From assembly GCA_004369045.1 (NCBI GenBank), contig ML213510.1, forward strand, positions 302,111-366,110: a stretch of DNA of 64,000 nt. Reading direction: 5' to 3'. Each line of letters starts with the position of its first letter. The first letter of the stretch is position 1. Positions 11,037 through 22,541 of the stretch are shown one piece after another. The position numbers were made by a program, and so were the translations under genes. Source of the stretch: Heliocybe sulcata (Eukaryota > Basidiomycota > Agaricomycetes > Gloeophyllales > Gloeophyllaceae). The notes below the pieces were generated by a model that worked only from the letters and a program-made list of their open reading frames with translations, was not told the origin of the DNA and did no database searches.

Positions 11037-12964
11037 TCAGTCTCTCCTCGACCGTCCCCGTGTAGAGTTACTCCAGACGACTCTGCCTCTCCCATCGCTC
11101 ACGAACGGCGGCTTGGCGATGAACTGGATCTCCGGTCGACTAGGCGTGTCTCCTGGTGCCTGGCCAAACGGGAGCACCGTACTGGCAGCAGCGGTAGTCG
11201 AGGGGTCAACACGGGAGGATGCTTCCGCCTCTGCGCTGCTCGATGAGGGATGCTGCTCTCTAAGAGACGCCAGCACGACTGCAGGTGGCGTCGTACCCAG
11301 AGACCCCAGCATATTGTCCGCTAGTGTACTGATAGCATCGCTGTCGGGATATTCATCAACGTCACGCATGCTCGACGCTGCGTTTGCCGCGTCCAAGTCC
11401 TCGATATCTCCGCCGGCAGAACCCTCGCCATCTTCCTCCTCTTCATAACCCTCTGCCCCTTCGAAGTCGGAGTAGTTCTGCTCCTCGTCCAGATCGATGA
11501 CATCGGAGCTGAAGCTGGGGAACCGCGAGGGATGAGCGTCCCCTTGGGATGTCGCCGTCTGCGCAGACTCGAACGTCGACCGCGTCGCAGAACTCGGCTC
11601 CGAGTCGGGTTCTCCATAATCCAGGCGAGTTGGGAACCGCGCTCGCATATCCCGGACCTCTTCGAGAACCCTCGCCTGCGCTTCATCTTCAAACCCGTTC
11701 CGCGCAGCATGAGCCAGATTCTCCATAGTGGTCAAACTTGCAAGGACGCGCGTAGCCTAGCAAACTACTTCAATATAGAGCATGGATAGCTCGTATCTGG
11801 TGCATCACTCACCAGTCGTTCAAGCGTCCCCACGTCCACCCTCTCTCTGTCCCGCTCCTCGGACTCCCGCTCTTCATCGTCGTCGCTGCCATCCTCGCTC
11901 TCGCTAGTCCTCCAGAGCAAATGAGGAATGTTGTCACTGATGGCTTGAATAGTGGCACTGATCTCTTCCCAAGTATCAGTTGATCTGAATTCGCGCATGC
12001 TGGATTCACGAGCTAGGCGTCTCTTGTGCATCTATGCAGATGGAGCGAAAAAGCCTGTCAGAAGCAATCTAACTGGGATACTGCCGGGCTTACGGGGAGG
12101 TAGTGCTTGATGCCCTTGTCGAATACGTACGGTGTTCCGTCATCATTCTGGTGCTGGTAGAAGCAATCCGCGCCGAACGGGCAGAATCGGTCTTGCGAAG
12201 GTGACTTCTGGAAGTACCTGATAGATAATACAGTACGAGGTCAATTGGGACGCTGGAACCAGGAAGATCTTGGTCACATACCGGCAAGGGACCCTGGCCA
12301 TGCTCTCCTTGTACTTCTGTATTGTGCGCTCCTTACCCGGATGTCCTTCAGGGTAGTATAGACTAGAAGGTGTTACGAAGCAAACATCTACTCGGCAGTA
12401 TGGACATTTCTTGATGGTCACAGACGACACGGTCTCGCTTGACTTCTCCGTGGCATCACGCCACTCACGGATGCACTGAGCAATAAATTGTGTCAAAGTC
12501 TTGATATTACAGTTGGATGCCACCGATTAGACATACCTTAATACAAAAGACATGGCTGCACCCAACAAGCAGACCGTACGTGGTCGGCTTCTCGTAGCAG
12601 ATGGAGCACTCGTCTGCAAGCCCCTCCGCAACGACCTGCTCAACCTTAGCAGAGCCTGACGACTCGGCCAGATTCACTTTCCCAGGTGCAACATGCTTGA
12701 ACCAACACTGGTCGCCCCTGCGGCAATACCCTACCCGCGACCCAAGCTCAGACTCAATCTGATCGCAATCCAGTCTGATAAGCACTTACCGGCAGCGTAG
12801 TAAACACACGTCTTGCTCCGATCGTACGGGGTCAGCGTCTCTGCGTCACCATGCAGGAATCTGCACTTGTCGCCGGCGAAGCAGCCGCGAGGAGTGTTGT
12901 AGTACTTGCAGACACCGCGGGGTTTAGAGGTTGCTGGGCGGAAGACGGGAGCGTCGGGATTCAT
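11037..12964 (-). CDS. Makorin-type E3 ubiquitin ligase (CCCH-CCCH-RING-CCCH)
   Basis: Start ATG 12964 (MNPDAPVFRP). Order of domains: first CCCH finger CKYYNTPRGCFAGDKCRFLH, second CVYYAAGYCRRGDQCWFKH (across an intron), then a RING, ECSICYEKPTTYGLLVGCSH through CIREWRDA to CPYCRVDV, then a third CCCH, CRYF...DRFCPFGADCFYQH, then DGTPYVFDKGIKHYLPMHKR. This CCCH2-RING-CCCH order is the makorin signature. The C-terminus is acidic (SESEDGSDDDEERESEE and a D/E-rich stretch near 11430-11500), ending STRGRSRRD. Family knowledge: makorins are RNA-binding ubiquitin ligases in animals and plants; fungal members are little studied. The makorin-specific Cys-His linker was not identified with certainty. 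HFI1 starts 226 bp away in the opposite direction. Confidence 0.85.
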
Positions 12965-13189
12965 CACAGAGCCAGGAAAGCCAGGAGACGCGCAAGGACG
13001 TAGTGAACGATGAAGAGGAACACAAACTCGAACTAGTAACGCTGGGAAGGAAGTACGTTAGAGGGTCATATCGTGGCTGGAGTGACTGGGTTGTCGTGGA
13101 GCGTGACAAACAAGCGCTCGACTTAGCGTGGAAACTCCCGCTTTGCCACAGCTGCCCGGTGGCTGAACGCGTCCTGCCTCCTCTCCGCG
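12965..13189. promoter_or_regulatory. Divergent promoter region, makorin / HFI1
   Basis: Only 225 bp separate the two start codons, so the two transcripts must share regulatory DNA. No specific box could be assigned by eye. Confidence 0.5.
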
Positions 13190-14305
13190 ATGTCGCTCGG
13201 CTCGACGTCCACGATCAAGAGCCAGCTGGTCACCAGCCTCGGCGCAAGGAATAAGATGTACTGGGACACGTTTCAGAACTTCATGAAGGGAGAGATCTCG
13301 CGAGTCGAGTTTGATGAGCAGGTCCGGAAGTGCCTGGATACTGTGGCATTAGGTATGTACACTCGAAGGCTTGGTTGTCACGCGTTTCTGACAAGTCTAT
13401 CTTACAGTACAAATGCATAATGCCCTTATCATCTCTCTGTTTGACACGACGACCCATGGCCAGACACCACCAACACCACCACCCGAAATGCCCAAAGCAC
13501 CTCCCCGTAAGCGCAGACGAACACTACCCTACCAGGGTCCCGACTCTGCGGACACACTGCGATCCTCACGACTAAAGAAATGGACTATCGGTCTCGGAAG
13601 ACGTGAACGAGAGCGCCTACATAACCTAGAGCCAGTGGCATTATCCACCGAACGGTATCCTCGGAAAGAGAAGGATGAGATCGCAAAGGAGAGAGGTGTC
13701 GTACTTCTCCCCGAACGTGGAGGTATTTTCTAGAGAACTTGTAGGCCTTTACAAAGACTGACAAGAGATAACAGAGCCACCCGGGAGCCGCCTGCCGCTG
13801 CACCTAGCATCCGTCACCCGAGCGCCTACGCTGCAGCACATCTCCGACCGACTCAACCTTATATGCGCCCAGCACAACCTCGGCCAACCTTCCAAGACCG
13901 TGGCACAGCTAATGATGCTTGCATTCGAGGTCCGTGTTTCTCTGCCGATTAGCGGTCCTTGGAACTCACGTACACGCCCAGGCCAAGCTAAAACAGCTCA
14001 TCACCCAAGCCCTCTCCCTCACCTCCACATCACACGCCGTCACATCCATCGCCCCCACCCAACCGCGCACACACTCGAGCATCCTCACTGCCTCGGCCTT
14101 CGACTCCCTCTTCACCATCTCGCCGTTCGTCCTGCCGAACAAGTCAGCCGCGGCGATGAAGCTCGCAGTAGGCGACAATGAGGACTATGAGAACGACATG
14201 ATCAATGTCCTGAAAGACAGAGAGACGAGGGATGCGAGGTGGCAGATGATGGCGCTGCTGTCCGAGAGGAGCACAGTGCGGGACGCGCTGGTGCGAGGCA
14301 GATGA
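13190..14305 (+). CDS. HFI1: SAGA complex subunit Hfi1/Ada1
   Basis: Start ATG 13190 (MSLGSTSTIKSQLVTSLG). The first exons read RNKMYWDTFQNFMKGEISR, VEFDEQVRKCLDT, then after a short intron MHNALIISLFDTTT. This is the conserved core of the SAGA Tad1/Hfi1 family. A basic linker (PPRKRRRTLPYQG, LKKWTIGLGRRERERL) and the histone-fold region follow (HISDRLNLICAQHNLGQPS, AVTSIAPTQPRTHSSILTAS, LTASAFDSLFTISPFVLP). The tail NMDINVLK-like ENDMINVLKDRETRD closes the protein. Family knowledge: Hfi1 pairs with Taf12 in the SAGA core and is needed for complex integrity. Four exons with short introns near 13355-13407, 13721-13771 and 13929-13983. A second SAGA subunit gene (TAF10) lies 3 kb downstream. 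Confidence 0.88.
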
Positions 14306-14634
14306 CTCGTGGAAACTCGAAAATCGCCGTCCGCCCTGCACTGTAGAGTTTGTCAATTTCAGTTTTACTTTCATCGCTATTGTCGATGTCCCGTGTTGTG
14401 TGGCGTAAGTATGTCCCAGATCGGTCTCCGCTTTCTTAATATTGTTGTCAAATGTCTATCTTGTATTGATTTGCATTGTAATTGTGTTCTCTATCTCATC
14501 CGCCCAAGGCGATCAAAGAGCTTATTGCTAGACGACCGGACCATACAAAATGCCTCAGTTACGTTAGTCCAAGCTTGAGTCATAGCAAAAGACTACCAAT
14601 TATACAGTCAAACTATCGAGCGAGCGTAATTACG
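14306..14634. other. HFI1 3' flank and OHCU decarboxylase promoter, no gene
   Basis: About 330 bp between two plus-strand genes, rather AT-rich with T-runs. The reading frame of the downstream gene is open through part of it, but its only ATG-initiated match to the family begins at 14635. Confidence 0.5.
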
Positions 14635-15273
14635 ATGGCAGACGTACCTCTCCCTCCCCTCTCCCTCATCGTATCATCCACGTCGGAACCTACCTCCTAC
14701 CTCAGCAGCGCCCTCGCACTGCTCTTCGAGCCCTCCCCTCCCCTCTTCTCCGACCTCGTACCAGAGCTGGAAGACACCCTACTCCAATCCACCTCCCCAA
14801 TAACCACCTACAGCGAACTCATCGACGGAGCACTCCAAATCATCCGAGCATGGCCCGACGAGTTGCAAGCTAGATTCATCGGCGCACACCCGCGTATCGG
14901 GGAGGTGAAGGGGCTGTCTGCATTCAGCGCGAAGGAGCAGGGACAGGGACAAGCAGGACTCGCAAGTGCAAGGACCACCGCAACACCTCCGAAGGTCTTG
15001 GAGCGCCTCGCACACCTCAATGCGTGTTATGAGTACCAGTACCCTGGTCTACGCTACATCACCTTTGTGAACGGCCGGCCGCGCTCTGCTATCGCGGAGG
15101 AGATGGAGGGTGTGCTGGGGATCCCTCATTCACTCAGTCCTGACCAGCCCCCGGTGGAGGCTGTGGGTGTCGTAGAAGCTGGGAGTCCGGAGTGGCGGAG
15201 CGAGCTCAGTAGGGCGGTGGAGGACGTGGGCAGGATTGCCAAGAGCAGGCTCGCGGCGCTGGGCATGCAGTGA
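14635..15273 (+). CDS. 2-oxo-4-hydroxy-4-carboxy-5-ureidoimidazoline (OHCU) decarboxylase
   Basis: Single-exon gene of 212 codons. The diagnostic motifs of OHCU decarboxylase are visible: GAHPRIGEVKGLSAFSAKEQ (HPRIG with the catalytic His), then LERLAHLNACYEYQYPGLRY and ITFVNGRPRSAIAEEME (the F-V-x-G-R-x-R substrate loop). The enzyme makes S-allantoin from OHCU in the last step of urate oxidation to allantoin, usually in peroxisomes. The C-terminus is LAALGMQ; no clear SKL-type peroxisomal signal is present. Start chosen at the ATG of MADVPLPPLSLIV; the upstream in-frame segment has no family resemblance. No other purine catabolism gene is adjacent, although HPT1, a purine salvage gene, lies 9 kb away. 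Confidence 0.9.
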   Translation: MADVPLPPLSLIVSSTSEPTSYLSSALALLFEPSPPLFSDLVPELEDTLLQSTSPITTYSELIDGALQIIRAWPDELQARFIGAHPRIGEVKGLSAFSAKEQGQGQAGLASARTTATPPKVLERLAHLNACYEYQYPGLRYITFVNGRPRSAIAEEMEGVLGIPHSLSPDQPPVEAVGVVEAGSPEWRSELSRAVEDVGRIAKSRLAALGMQ

Positions 15274-15519
15274 ACTCTAGATTAATGTGAGACCGGAGCA
15301 CGACCGAGCAGTAAGCAGTAGTGTACAACATGGTGGTGGATGCCAGGCGTGTATGTCCGAGAACAGAATAAGCAAGCGAATGTAGGTCCCATCCTGATCT
15401 CTGGACCCGCGAAACCAATCAAACAAGATGTCATACATGGCACAGCACCCTGCGTCGGCAAACTACACCCTCTAGGATGTCTGCGTGCTGTACGATTCCC
15501 TTCGCTGCATAGATAGCGA

Positions 15520-16289
15520 TTATCGGCGGAGAACAGCCTGTGACATCTGAGACTGACGCACCCTCAGGGCCTCCTGCCTCCTGGCCTCCCACTCCGGGTT
15601 CGCCTCCCGCAGGCTCTTCAGCATATTGTCAACCGTCATATTGAGCTCGTCCTTGGCCTTGTTCATCTTCTCCAACGCGGCGTTCAGGTTCTCGGCGGAC
15701 TTCTTCAGGCGCTCTGCTGCTGCATATGTCGCGTCGAATTCCCGTTCTCGACCAGTCTGCACAGCGCCCATGTCAGCGACTGCATGCAATATACACAATC
15801 GCAGCGACACAATGAAAGATGCGACTCACTCTGAGGAATCGGGCTGCAGCTTCGAGGCGCAGGTCATATGCCTATGCGTGACATCGAGATGAGTGCAACC
15901 GGAGCGAGTTGTAGCCGTATGGACGTACCCTGCGTTTCGCCGGGTCGCTCAGTGTCTCGAAAGCTTCATGCAGCTGCGAGGGCATTAGCCTAGCTGTCAA
16001 AACTCAAGAAGGTAGCCGAAGCAACAAAGGCAGATCGACGTACGTTGCGGAACTTTGTCTCCCCAGCCTTTCTCTCCGCAGGAGTTGCGTCCGGGCTCAG
16101 TTTGTCAGGATGCGTCCTCAGGGCCTTCTTCTTGAAGCCCAACCTAACTAGCAATAGACATTCCAACGTAATTCATGAGGCGGTGTACACGAGTTCGCTT
16201 AGTGGACAACGTAAAGGGAAGCGCTGCGTACCTTCGTCTTGAGTCGCGGACTTGGGAATGCCCAGGAGGTCATAGAAGGTCATAGCCAT
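15520..16289 (-). CDS. J-domain protein with C-terminal coiled coil
   Basis: Start at 16289 (MAMTFYDLLGIPKSATQDE); the ATG at 16283 is a second candidate. Exon 1 ends after DE and joins VRLGFKKKALRTHPDKLSPD, using the acceptor ending at about 16151. This J domain has the HPD motif, and LHEAFETLSDPAKRR follows. The rest is a short charged coiled coil (AERLKKSAENLNAALEKMNK) ending RQSQMSQAVLRR. No G/F region, zinc finger or membrane segment is seen, so it is a minimal type III J protein that would recruit Hsp70 to an unknown site. Five exons. It converges with OHCU decarboxylase (stop codons about 250 bp apart). Confidence 0.78.
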
Positions 16290-17420
16290 GTTGTGGCAGG
16301 ACCATAGAAGCCAGATCTTGCTGGCAAGGCTTGCCGATGTCGAGAGACGAGAAGGCGTTGCGGGCGCGGTTCGACTTCGGGAAATGAACGCGTCGTGCAC
16401 GTGGCTCGAGCGTATAGTGTGAATTCAAATGGGTCAGGGCGCACTCTAAACAATGCAACAGGACTTGTAGATTATCGGCGCTGCGCGGCACGCCAGTTCC
16501 GATTCCCATAGTCATTTACACAGTTGAAATCATGGGTGCTGCGCGGCCTTACTGCTACATCATAATATAAGGGCTCGCCTAGTACAGTACCCAGCTTGCT
16601 GCCAAGCAAAATTCTTACCGTGCCATGAAGCTGCACGGCCTTACAAGCATACCATGTATGCGCCACATGGATCCATCTCAACCAGACAGCCAAAACCATT
16701 GGACAGACAACATCAGCAGCCATAATATACACCTGACTCCTGAGAGTTCAAAGTAGCATATGGTCGGATAATGCTCGTCCGCCGCCAAACAAGTTTGGCA
16801 GCTCCCTCGTTCGAGCATATTGCTTACAACAGAGAAATGACATGGTAATATTATTCCAGACTTGATTCAGTAATATGCACATTTCCTTAAAGCATTCAAA
16901 AGACCTACTTTACTAAAGTGTACCTAGTAAAGGAGGTAGCTATATGAGAGCCAGAGTCGCCGCAGCATCACGCTGCAGTAGCCTGCAGTCGATCATTGCC
17001 GCATTGACCGCACATTAATAGGAGGCACGCCGAAAGAGCTCCGGATGCCAGTGCAAACCGACAGAGGGAAAAAGAGCTCCTATATTTATTACCAGATTGA
17101 GAACATAAGGATCCAACTCTCCTTAATCACTTCCATAAATGTAAGGTGAAGACGACTGTCGAAACTAATTGCAAATACATGACGAAAAGAGTAAGGGAAA
17201 CATAATTAGAAATGGTAAGTTTAACCGAATTTAGTAAAAGCCCCTGTGGAACAGGAACGGTACGAGTGCATAACAAAGAAATGATAACCGATTCAGGGAT
17301 GAATCGGAATCTGTGTCGTAGAACGTGTCTTTGAAGATAAATTACACAGTACTAGTAGAACACAGGGAAAGACAGTAGCAGTCTATCCGCTAAACCCGGT
17401 CAATGTCTCTGCACCACTCA
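16290..17420. other. 1.1-kb gene-free region, AT-rich
   Basis: Between the J-protein start and the TAF10 stop. From about 16840 to 17380 it is distinctly AT-richer than the genes around it. Two hairpins are visible: CTTTACTA / TAGTAAAG (16910-16935) and a perfect 8-bp stem CCGATTCA / TGAATCGG at 17288-17307 with a GGGA loop. No coding exon, tRNA signature or repeat ends were found. Confidence 0.5.
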
Positions 17421-18161
17421 TCACATATAGAATTCAGGCTTTCGAGAATTGATCCCATATTCTGCGAGAGCGGAGCTGAGGTCCTCCATTGTCAAGGTAG
17501 TCCTCGTCTTATCCTGAAGGGGAGAGAATCAGTACCAGACTCATCGGCAACCGAGAAACAAGACGCACTCGAGCAGCAGCGCCTGGAGGTTGGTTTGCTC
17601 TTGCACGCCCACCAGCAGCATTTGTTCGTATCCGAGCATGTTGATAAGCGTCTGCTGCAATGTCAGAGACGAACTTCTGCGCCGCTAATGACAACAATCG
17701 TTTCCTGGAAACGGTATAGGATTGGAGATCGTCAGCAGTGGCGAGGAGGATAGAACCATGCGTATCTACTCACAGGCGCACATCTTCGCACTCAAACCCG
17801 ACTCGTTGCAGGTAGTAATCTGTGACTTCATTCGGGACCTAGAACGACCAGGATCGTCAACGCGGCATAAACGACGAAGTGTGCAACATAGCACCCCAGG
17901 TCACGATACACCCGCATCACGTACCAGAGGTTCGTAGTCATCCAGCATCAGCAGGAACTCAGCCAAAGTGCGGTCTTTCCTGGCCTCTTCTGCTGCCTGA
18001 CGCGATTGTGGCTGAGATCCAGGTGCTTGCGAGGCAATGGGGTACTGGCTGTTCTCCGGGTTGGACGGTGCTTGGCTCATCGGCTGCGTCGTCGCAGGAG
18101 AAGCATAAGAGTAAGACGGCCCTGGCTGGGAAGAGGAGGGGTCTTGATACGAGCTTGACAT
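17421..18161 (-). CDS. TAF10: TAF10, histone-fold subunit of TFIID and SAGA
   Basis: Start ATG 18161 (MSSSYQDPSSSQPGP). A disordered Ser/Pro/Gln N-terminus is followed by the TAF10 core: DRTLAEFLLMLDDYEPLVP, NEVTDYYLQRVGFECEDVR, KRLLSLAAQKFVSDIAADAY, QHARIRTNA, then after an intron TLTMEDLSSALAEYGINSRK and the end PEFYM at 17421. This is near-canonical TAF10, including the family name-giving LLMLDDY and the histone-fold helices. TAF10 pairs with TAF3 or TAF8 in TFIID and with Spt7 in SAGA. Four exons. The Zn2Cys6 gene begins about 1 kb away on the opposite strand. Confidence 0.93.
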
Positions 18162-19169
18162 GTTAACTTTATGAAGGTGCAGGCAAGGGTGACGCTGCTG
18201 TGTACGACAACGCAATTCCGGTAAGTGGCTAGTGTGGCCGTTGTTTACGCGTGTTAGGGAGCTTGCGATATAAAAATTCGGCAATCTTCTCCTCCCTTGT
18301 TTCGCATCTTGCACGTCAATCTGGATGAGCCTCAGCTTGCTCAAGGTGAGTTGCCGTCTCTATGTAGTGTTAGTGTTCTATGATGTTTGAGGCATTTGGC
18401 CCACGATTTAATGCGGAAAACTATCTCAGCTACCTTCGGGCAGGCTGCTTTGGCGGTCTTTGCTCGCTTTTTCTGATCCTTCCTGTTGCCCTCTGTGTAA
18501 TAAGCCCGTACTTACGCCTTCACAGTGTCGCCCCATGGCAGGTTCTCGCATTCGCCGCGGGTCAGGCTTCCGCGGATTCCCGTCTAGTAACACATTTCCT
18601 GTATCCGTACAGTGTACATCATGCTATGTGAGGTCGTCTGCTTAATACAACGCGTACTGCTTCTTGAAACCACAAGGTTCGATCGAAACGTCCGACCCTA
18701 CCGCAGCATTCTCTTCTCTCACGTCAAGATTCAACTTATCTGAAGTGCATCCGCCTTCTGAAGCAGGCTATAGTGCTGTCAGGCCATCAGCTGTGCGGAG
18801 CGCCGGATCCCATTGATGCATGCAGTCTCCAAGTTACCGCTCTTTGGCGCGATTGACAATCCCGCTCAGGCTTGCGGTCTTGAGCGCGTCGAAGATCGGC
18901 CGGTGGCAGGAAGACCCTGCATCGACGCGGCGCCCTCCGAATGCCACCCTCCCGAGTCAGTCGGCATCTGGCAGGCGCGTACTCCCTCGGACTCCTTCCA
19001 CGGCAGGTCGATTTCCTATTGCTATTCTACACGTGCTGCTCGCCCTGACATGCACCTTATATTGCACGCAGGGGCAGCGCGTCACTTCTCCTCTCCGCCT
19101 TTACTTTAAAACCCTGTGCTCCTTGCTCGCTCCTCTAATTTTACCAGTAGCCGCCCATTCCAATTTCTA
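18162..19169. promoter_or_regulatory. Divergent 1-kb region between TAF10 and the Zn2Cys6 factor
   Basis: No convincing exon or RNA gene. Pyrimidine-rich tracts (for example 19081-19170) precede the ATG at 19170, as is common in front of fungal start codons. Specific factor sites could not be assigned. Confidence 0.4.
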
Positions 19170-22100
19170 ATGAACCCCGGGGAGCACAGTCACGAACGCC
19201 GAGGTCTTTCTTGTGCAGAATGTCGGAGGTGGGTCCTTCCAGAAGCACTTTGCTGCAGTGCAATGAACACGTTCCTTCAGGTCAAAGTTAAAATGTGATA
19301 GGTTCGTGAATTTGCGTTTACGTCTGATGCTGGCTGTTCATCGTGTTGTGGCGTACCAGAGTCTTTCCTTGCCAGTCATGCATTCGTCGAGGTTGCGCCA
19401 AGATCTGTCCCGACGGAGCCATGCCAGCTACGAAGGGCAACAAGTAAGGTCTACAGTAGCGTCGTTGCTGAGAGCTCACCGTCTGCGCAGAGTTCTGGCG
19501 GCGCACGCTCGCAAGCTTGCGGACCAGAACAAAGCTCAAGCAGTTCGAATCAGAGAGCTGGAGAAGGCTCTGGCCGATGCGCAAACAGGCAGCGGCGGCG
19601 GTCCTCATCCCCTATTGCAGACTACTTCATCTTCTAACGGTGTCACCCCCGTATCTGAAGGTCCCCACTCTGATGACCCTACCGACACCGAGGTTTCGAA
19701 GGCTATCGGCTCCTTGTCTATAGGCAACGACGGCCAAGTTAAATACCACGGCGAGTCGGCAGGTTCAGATGTATGTGATCGCCAAGACCAAAGACTACTT
19801 GACGCTGACTGCGACTACTCACAGTATCTTCAGACCCTTCTGCCGGTCAGTGGATCTCCAGTTCGTAGGTCCTCTAACTCAGAGCAACTCTAGTCGGAGA
19901 CCGATGAGATGGCGCGAAAGATCAAGGATCCAAAGTACCTTGGTCTTCCCTTCGAGCTAGCCGAACTCGCAAACTCCTTCCCTCTCGGTCTGCGGGATTG
20001 TCCGTACACTAAGCAGCACTTCATCCCTTTTCTACCCAAGCGGGACCAGACGCTCAGGCTGGCGGACCTGTATTACAGTCATGCAGCATGGATGTAAGCA
20101 TCTTACCTAGCTCCTCTGGCCTGACTCTGATCAGATCGGATCTAGGTATGATCCAGTTGTACGAGAAGAATTCATGGGCGAGATCATGCCTGCCGTACAA
20201 TATGACGTCTCCGGGACCGCCATCAGCCTCGACGCTCTGCATCCGCACCGACTGTCTGTCTTCTTCATGGTCCTGGCAACCGGCACGCTATTCGATGACT
20301 CCATCGACTCGCCTACCATTGTCGCCGAGCAATACAACGCTTTGGCTTGCGCAGCACTGTCGCTTAAGTCGATTCTTGATGAGGCTAACACAACAGCGGT
20401 CCAAGCCCTGTTCATGCTGTTTCACTTTGTCTTCTTGTCCGACAGGGCCGGTAATGAGCGACGATGGCTGCTCGTCGGCATCTGTAGCAGGGTCGCGCAA
20501 ATCGTGCGTTTGATATCTTTCTATGTCTTTCTATGCAACGCCGCGACTAATAACAGTCTTTCCCTGTCGCAGATTGGTCTACGTAAGCTTGCACGCTTTA
20601 TGACCTTCCGATACGTCTAATAAACGATTCCCTGGAAGAACGCGATAGTGCTGGTTGGAATCTCGAGCTTGCCGAAGTACAACGTCGTCGTATCTTGTTC
20701 TGGGAGCTGTTTACCTGGGATGCATGGACTGTGGGTCTGCATACCAAACTTAGCTGAATATGCAGCTGACCCCAGACTTGGCAGAGTGTTGTCAACGGCC
20801 GGCCGCCAGCTATGAACATCCACAATATAGACGCCCGTTTCCCGGAGGATCTTGATCCTACTACGAAAGCTTCCGGGGACGTTGATTTAGGCTGTAAGTG
20901 GCTTATGCCCCCTCAAAGTCGTTTCCCCTTAGACTAATATATTCTTTTTGAACAGTTCATGCCTGGAAATTCCGGTACTCGGCTGTCTGCCTGTCGGTGT
21001 CCGTCGACCATGTCTTCAACATCAGGCAGTCCTCATATAACGCGCTACAAGATCTTGATGTCAAGATCCGTACGTTCCCTGTCCCAGCGCAACTGCAGGC
21101 GCCAGTGGAAGGCTCGGAGGCCGGGCGCTCGTGGTCTCCGGACCCTGTCAGGGCCATGCAACAGTACTGTATCCTTTGCGAGAGGGAATCAAGTGCGTCA
21201 TTGTGTCTGTCAGAACCACTTCCACAGTATTGATTCATTGGTACCTTAGACCTCATGTATATCCATCGCAGTTACTTTGCGCAGGCGATCAGAAGCGGTT
21301 CGGTCAATCCGTTGACGCATAAATATGCAGACTCGGTCGTTGCCGCCTACCGCAGTGCGTTGCGTCTGATATCAAGTCTAAGAGGTCTGTACCCGGTCCA
21401 CCCCGCTAGAACAAGACGGGTGTGGTTCTTCTGGTCCAACTGCTTCTCCGCCTGCGTAAGTGCGACATACTATGGATGCGAACCCATGATCTGACCACCT
21501 CGGAAGGTTATTCTCGGTGCATTGATAGTCGAGGCTCCCGCATGTGACTTGGCTTCCAACGCGTTGCAGGAATTCAATCAAGCGTACGGCTTCTGGGAGG
21601 AAGGCTCTCGACTGTGTAGGCCGCCAGGTACCATGGTGCGAGTCTTATTTTCTGACCGCCATAGCATATGCTGATATACAATCAGACTACTCTGTCGAAG
21701 CTCAGGCAACGGGCTTTCGCCGCGTTCGAAGCAGCCCGCACGGGTAACCCGTCGACTGGACCGGTCTCTAGCTCTCGGCGGACCACCTACGACAACTCTA
21801 ACGGCCTCGACGAGCTGGAGGTCCTCGAGGGCCGCAAGTCCGTTATCGCAAGAAGCCGATCGCCTTCTCAGTCGCCACTGACGCACGCTGCAGTCCCGAG
21901 CTTCCCGGAGTCACAAGTCCGCGGAGAAGTCGGACCGCATGCCAACATCGCCCACGCGGCTGCGATGCCGCCCACTTATGCTCTCTCTGACGCTGGCCTG
22001 CCGGTGGAGAGGCCGTACGTAAACCAGTTCGGGGACACGCACCCGTCCATGATTGGGTTTTATCAGGGCTACGAGAGTGCGGGCTACGACGTGTCCAATG

Positions 22101-22336
22101 AGCGCTATGCGCCGCACCAGGAGTATCAGCAGATGGCTGGGCCGTCTATGGAGAGGAGGCCCTCGTTGGAAGGACACGGCTACGTGCAGGCGGACCTGGC
22201 GCACCACTCATACGCGGCGCCTGCCCCTGTCGCGCATCCCCAGGCTCAGTACCAATATATGCATCAAGTCGGCGCGATGCCACCCAGGAATCAGGACGAA
22301 GTGTGGCGTAACTTCGTTCACCATCTTGATCTATAG
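19170..22336 (+). CDS. Zn(II)2Cys6 transcription factor with fungal-specific regulatory domain
   Basis: Start ATG 19170 (MNPGEHSHERRG). The zinc cluster is split by two introns: LSCAECRRSKLKCDR, VFPCQSCIRRGCAKICPDG. Its six Cys sit in the C-x2-C-x6-C / C-x2-C-x6-C pattern of Gal4-type DNA binders. A leucine-zipper-like coiled coil follows (LAAHARKLADQNKAQAVRIR). The large middle part is the fungal-specific transcription factor (MHR) domain: LADLYYSHAAW, LHPHRLSVFFMVLATGTLFD, AVQALFMLFHFVFLSDRAGN, RRILFWELFTWDAW and VVNGRPPAMNI. The C-terminus is Pro/Tyr/Gln-rich, a likely activation region, ending WRNFVHHLDL. At least ten exons; one acceptor (near 20646) is inferred from protein continuity. 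Target genes cannot be inferred from the position. Confidence 0.85.
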
Positions 22337-22541
22337 TCTGTTTACCTCACTCTTTCTTCTCCGCCGGTGCTTTGCTTACGATGCTCATGAATTCAAGGTA
22401 GCTTACACTTTATGATAAATAGGATACCGTACATTTGCCTTGGCTTGGCTTTTTAGGATGTACATAACGACTGTATCTAGTGCGAGACGGCGTAACGTAG
22501 CAGCAGCCGGTCATATATGCGTAGATGTGTATTAATTGCGA

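Noticed and set aside
16173-16400. N-terminal extension of the second J protein (Ser/Arg-rich, could mimic a mitochondrial leader)
   Set aside because: The upstream ATG has no support, and the J domain normally begins close to the start; the ATG at 16289 is sufficient.
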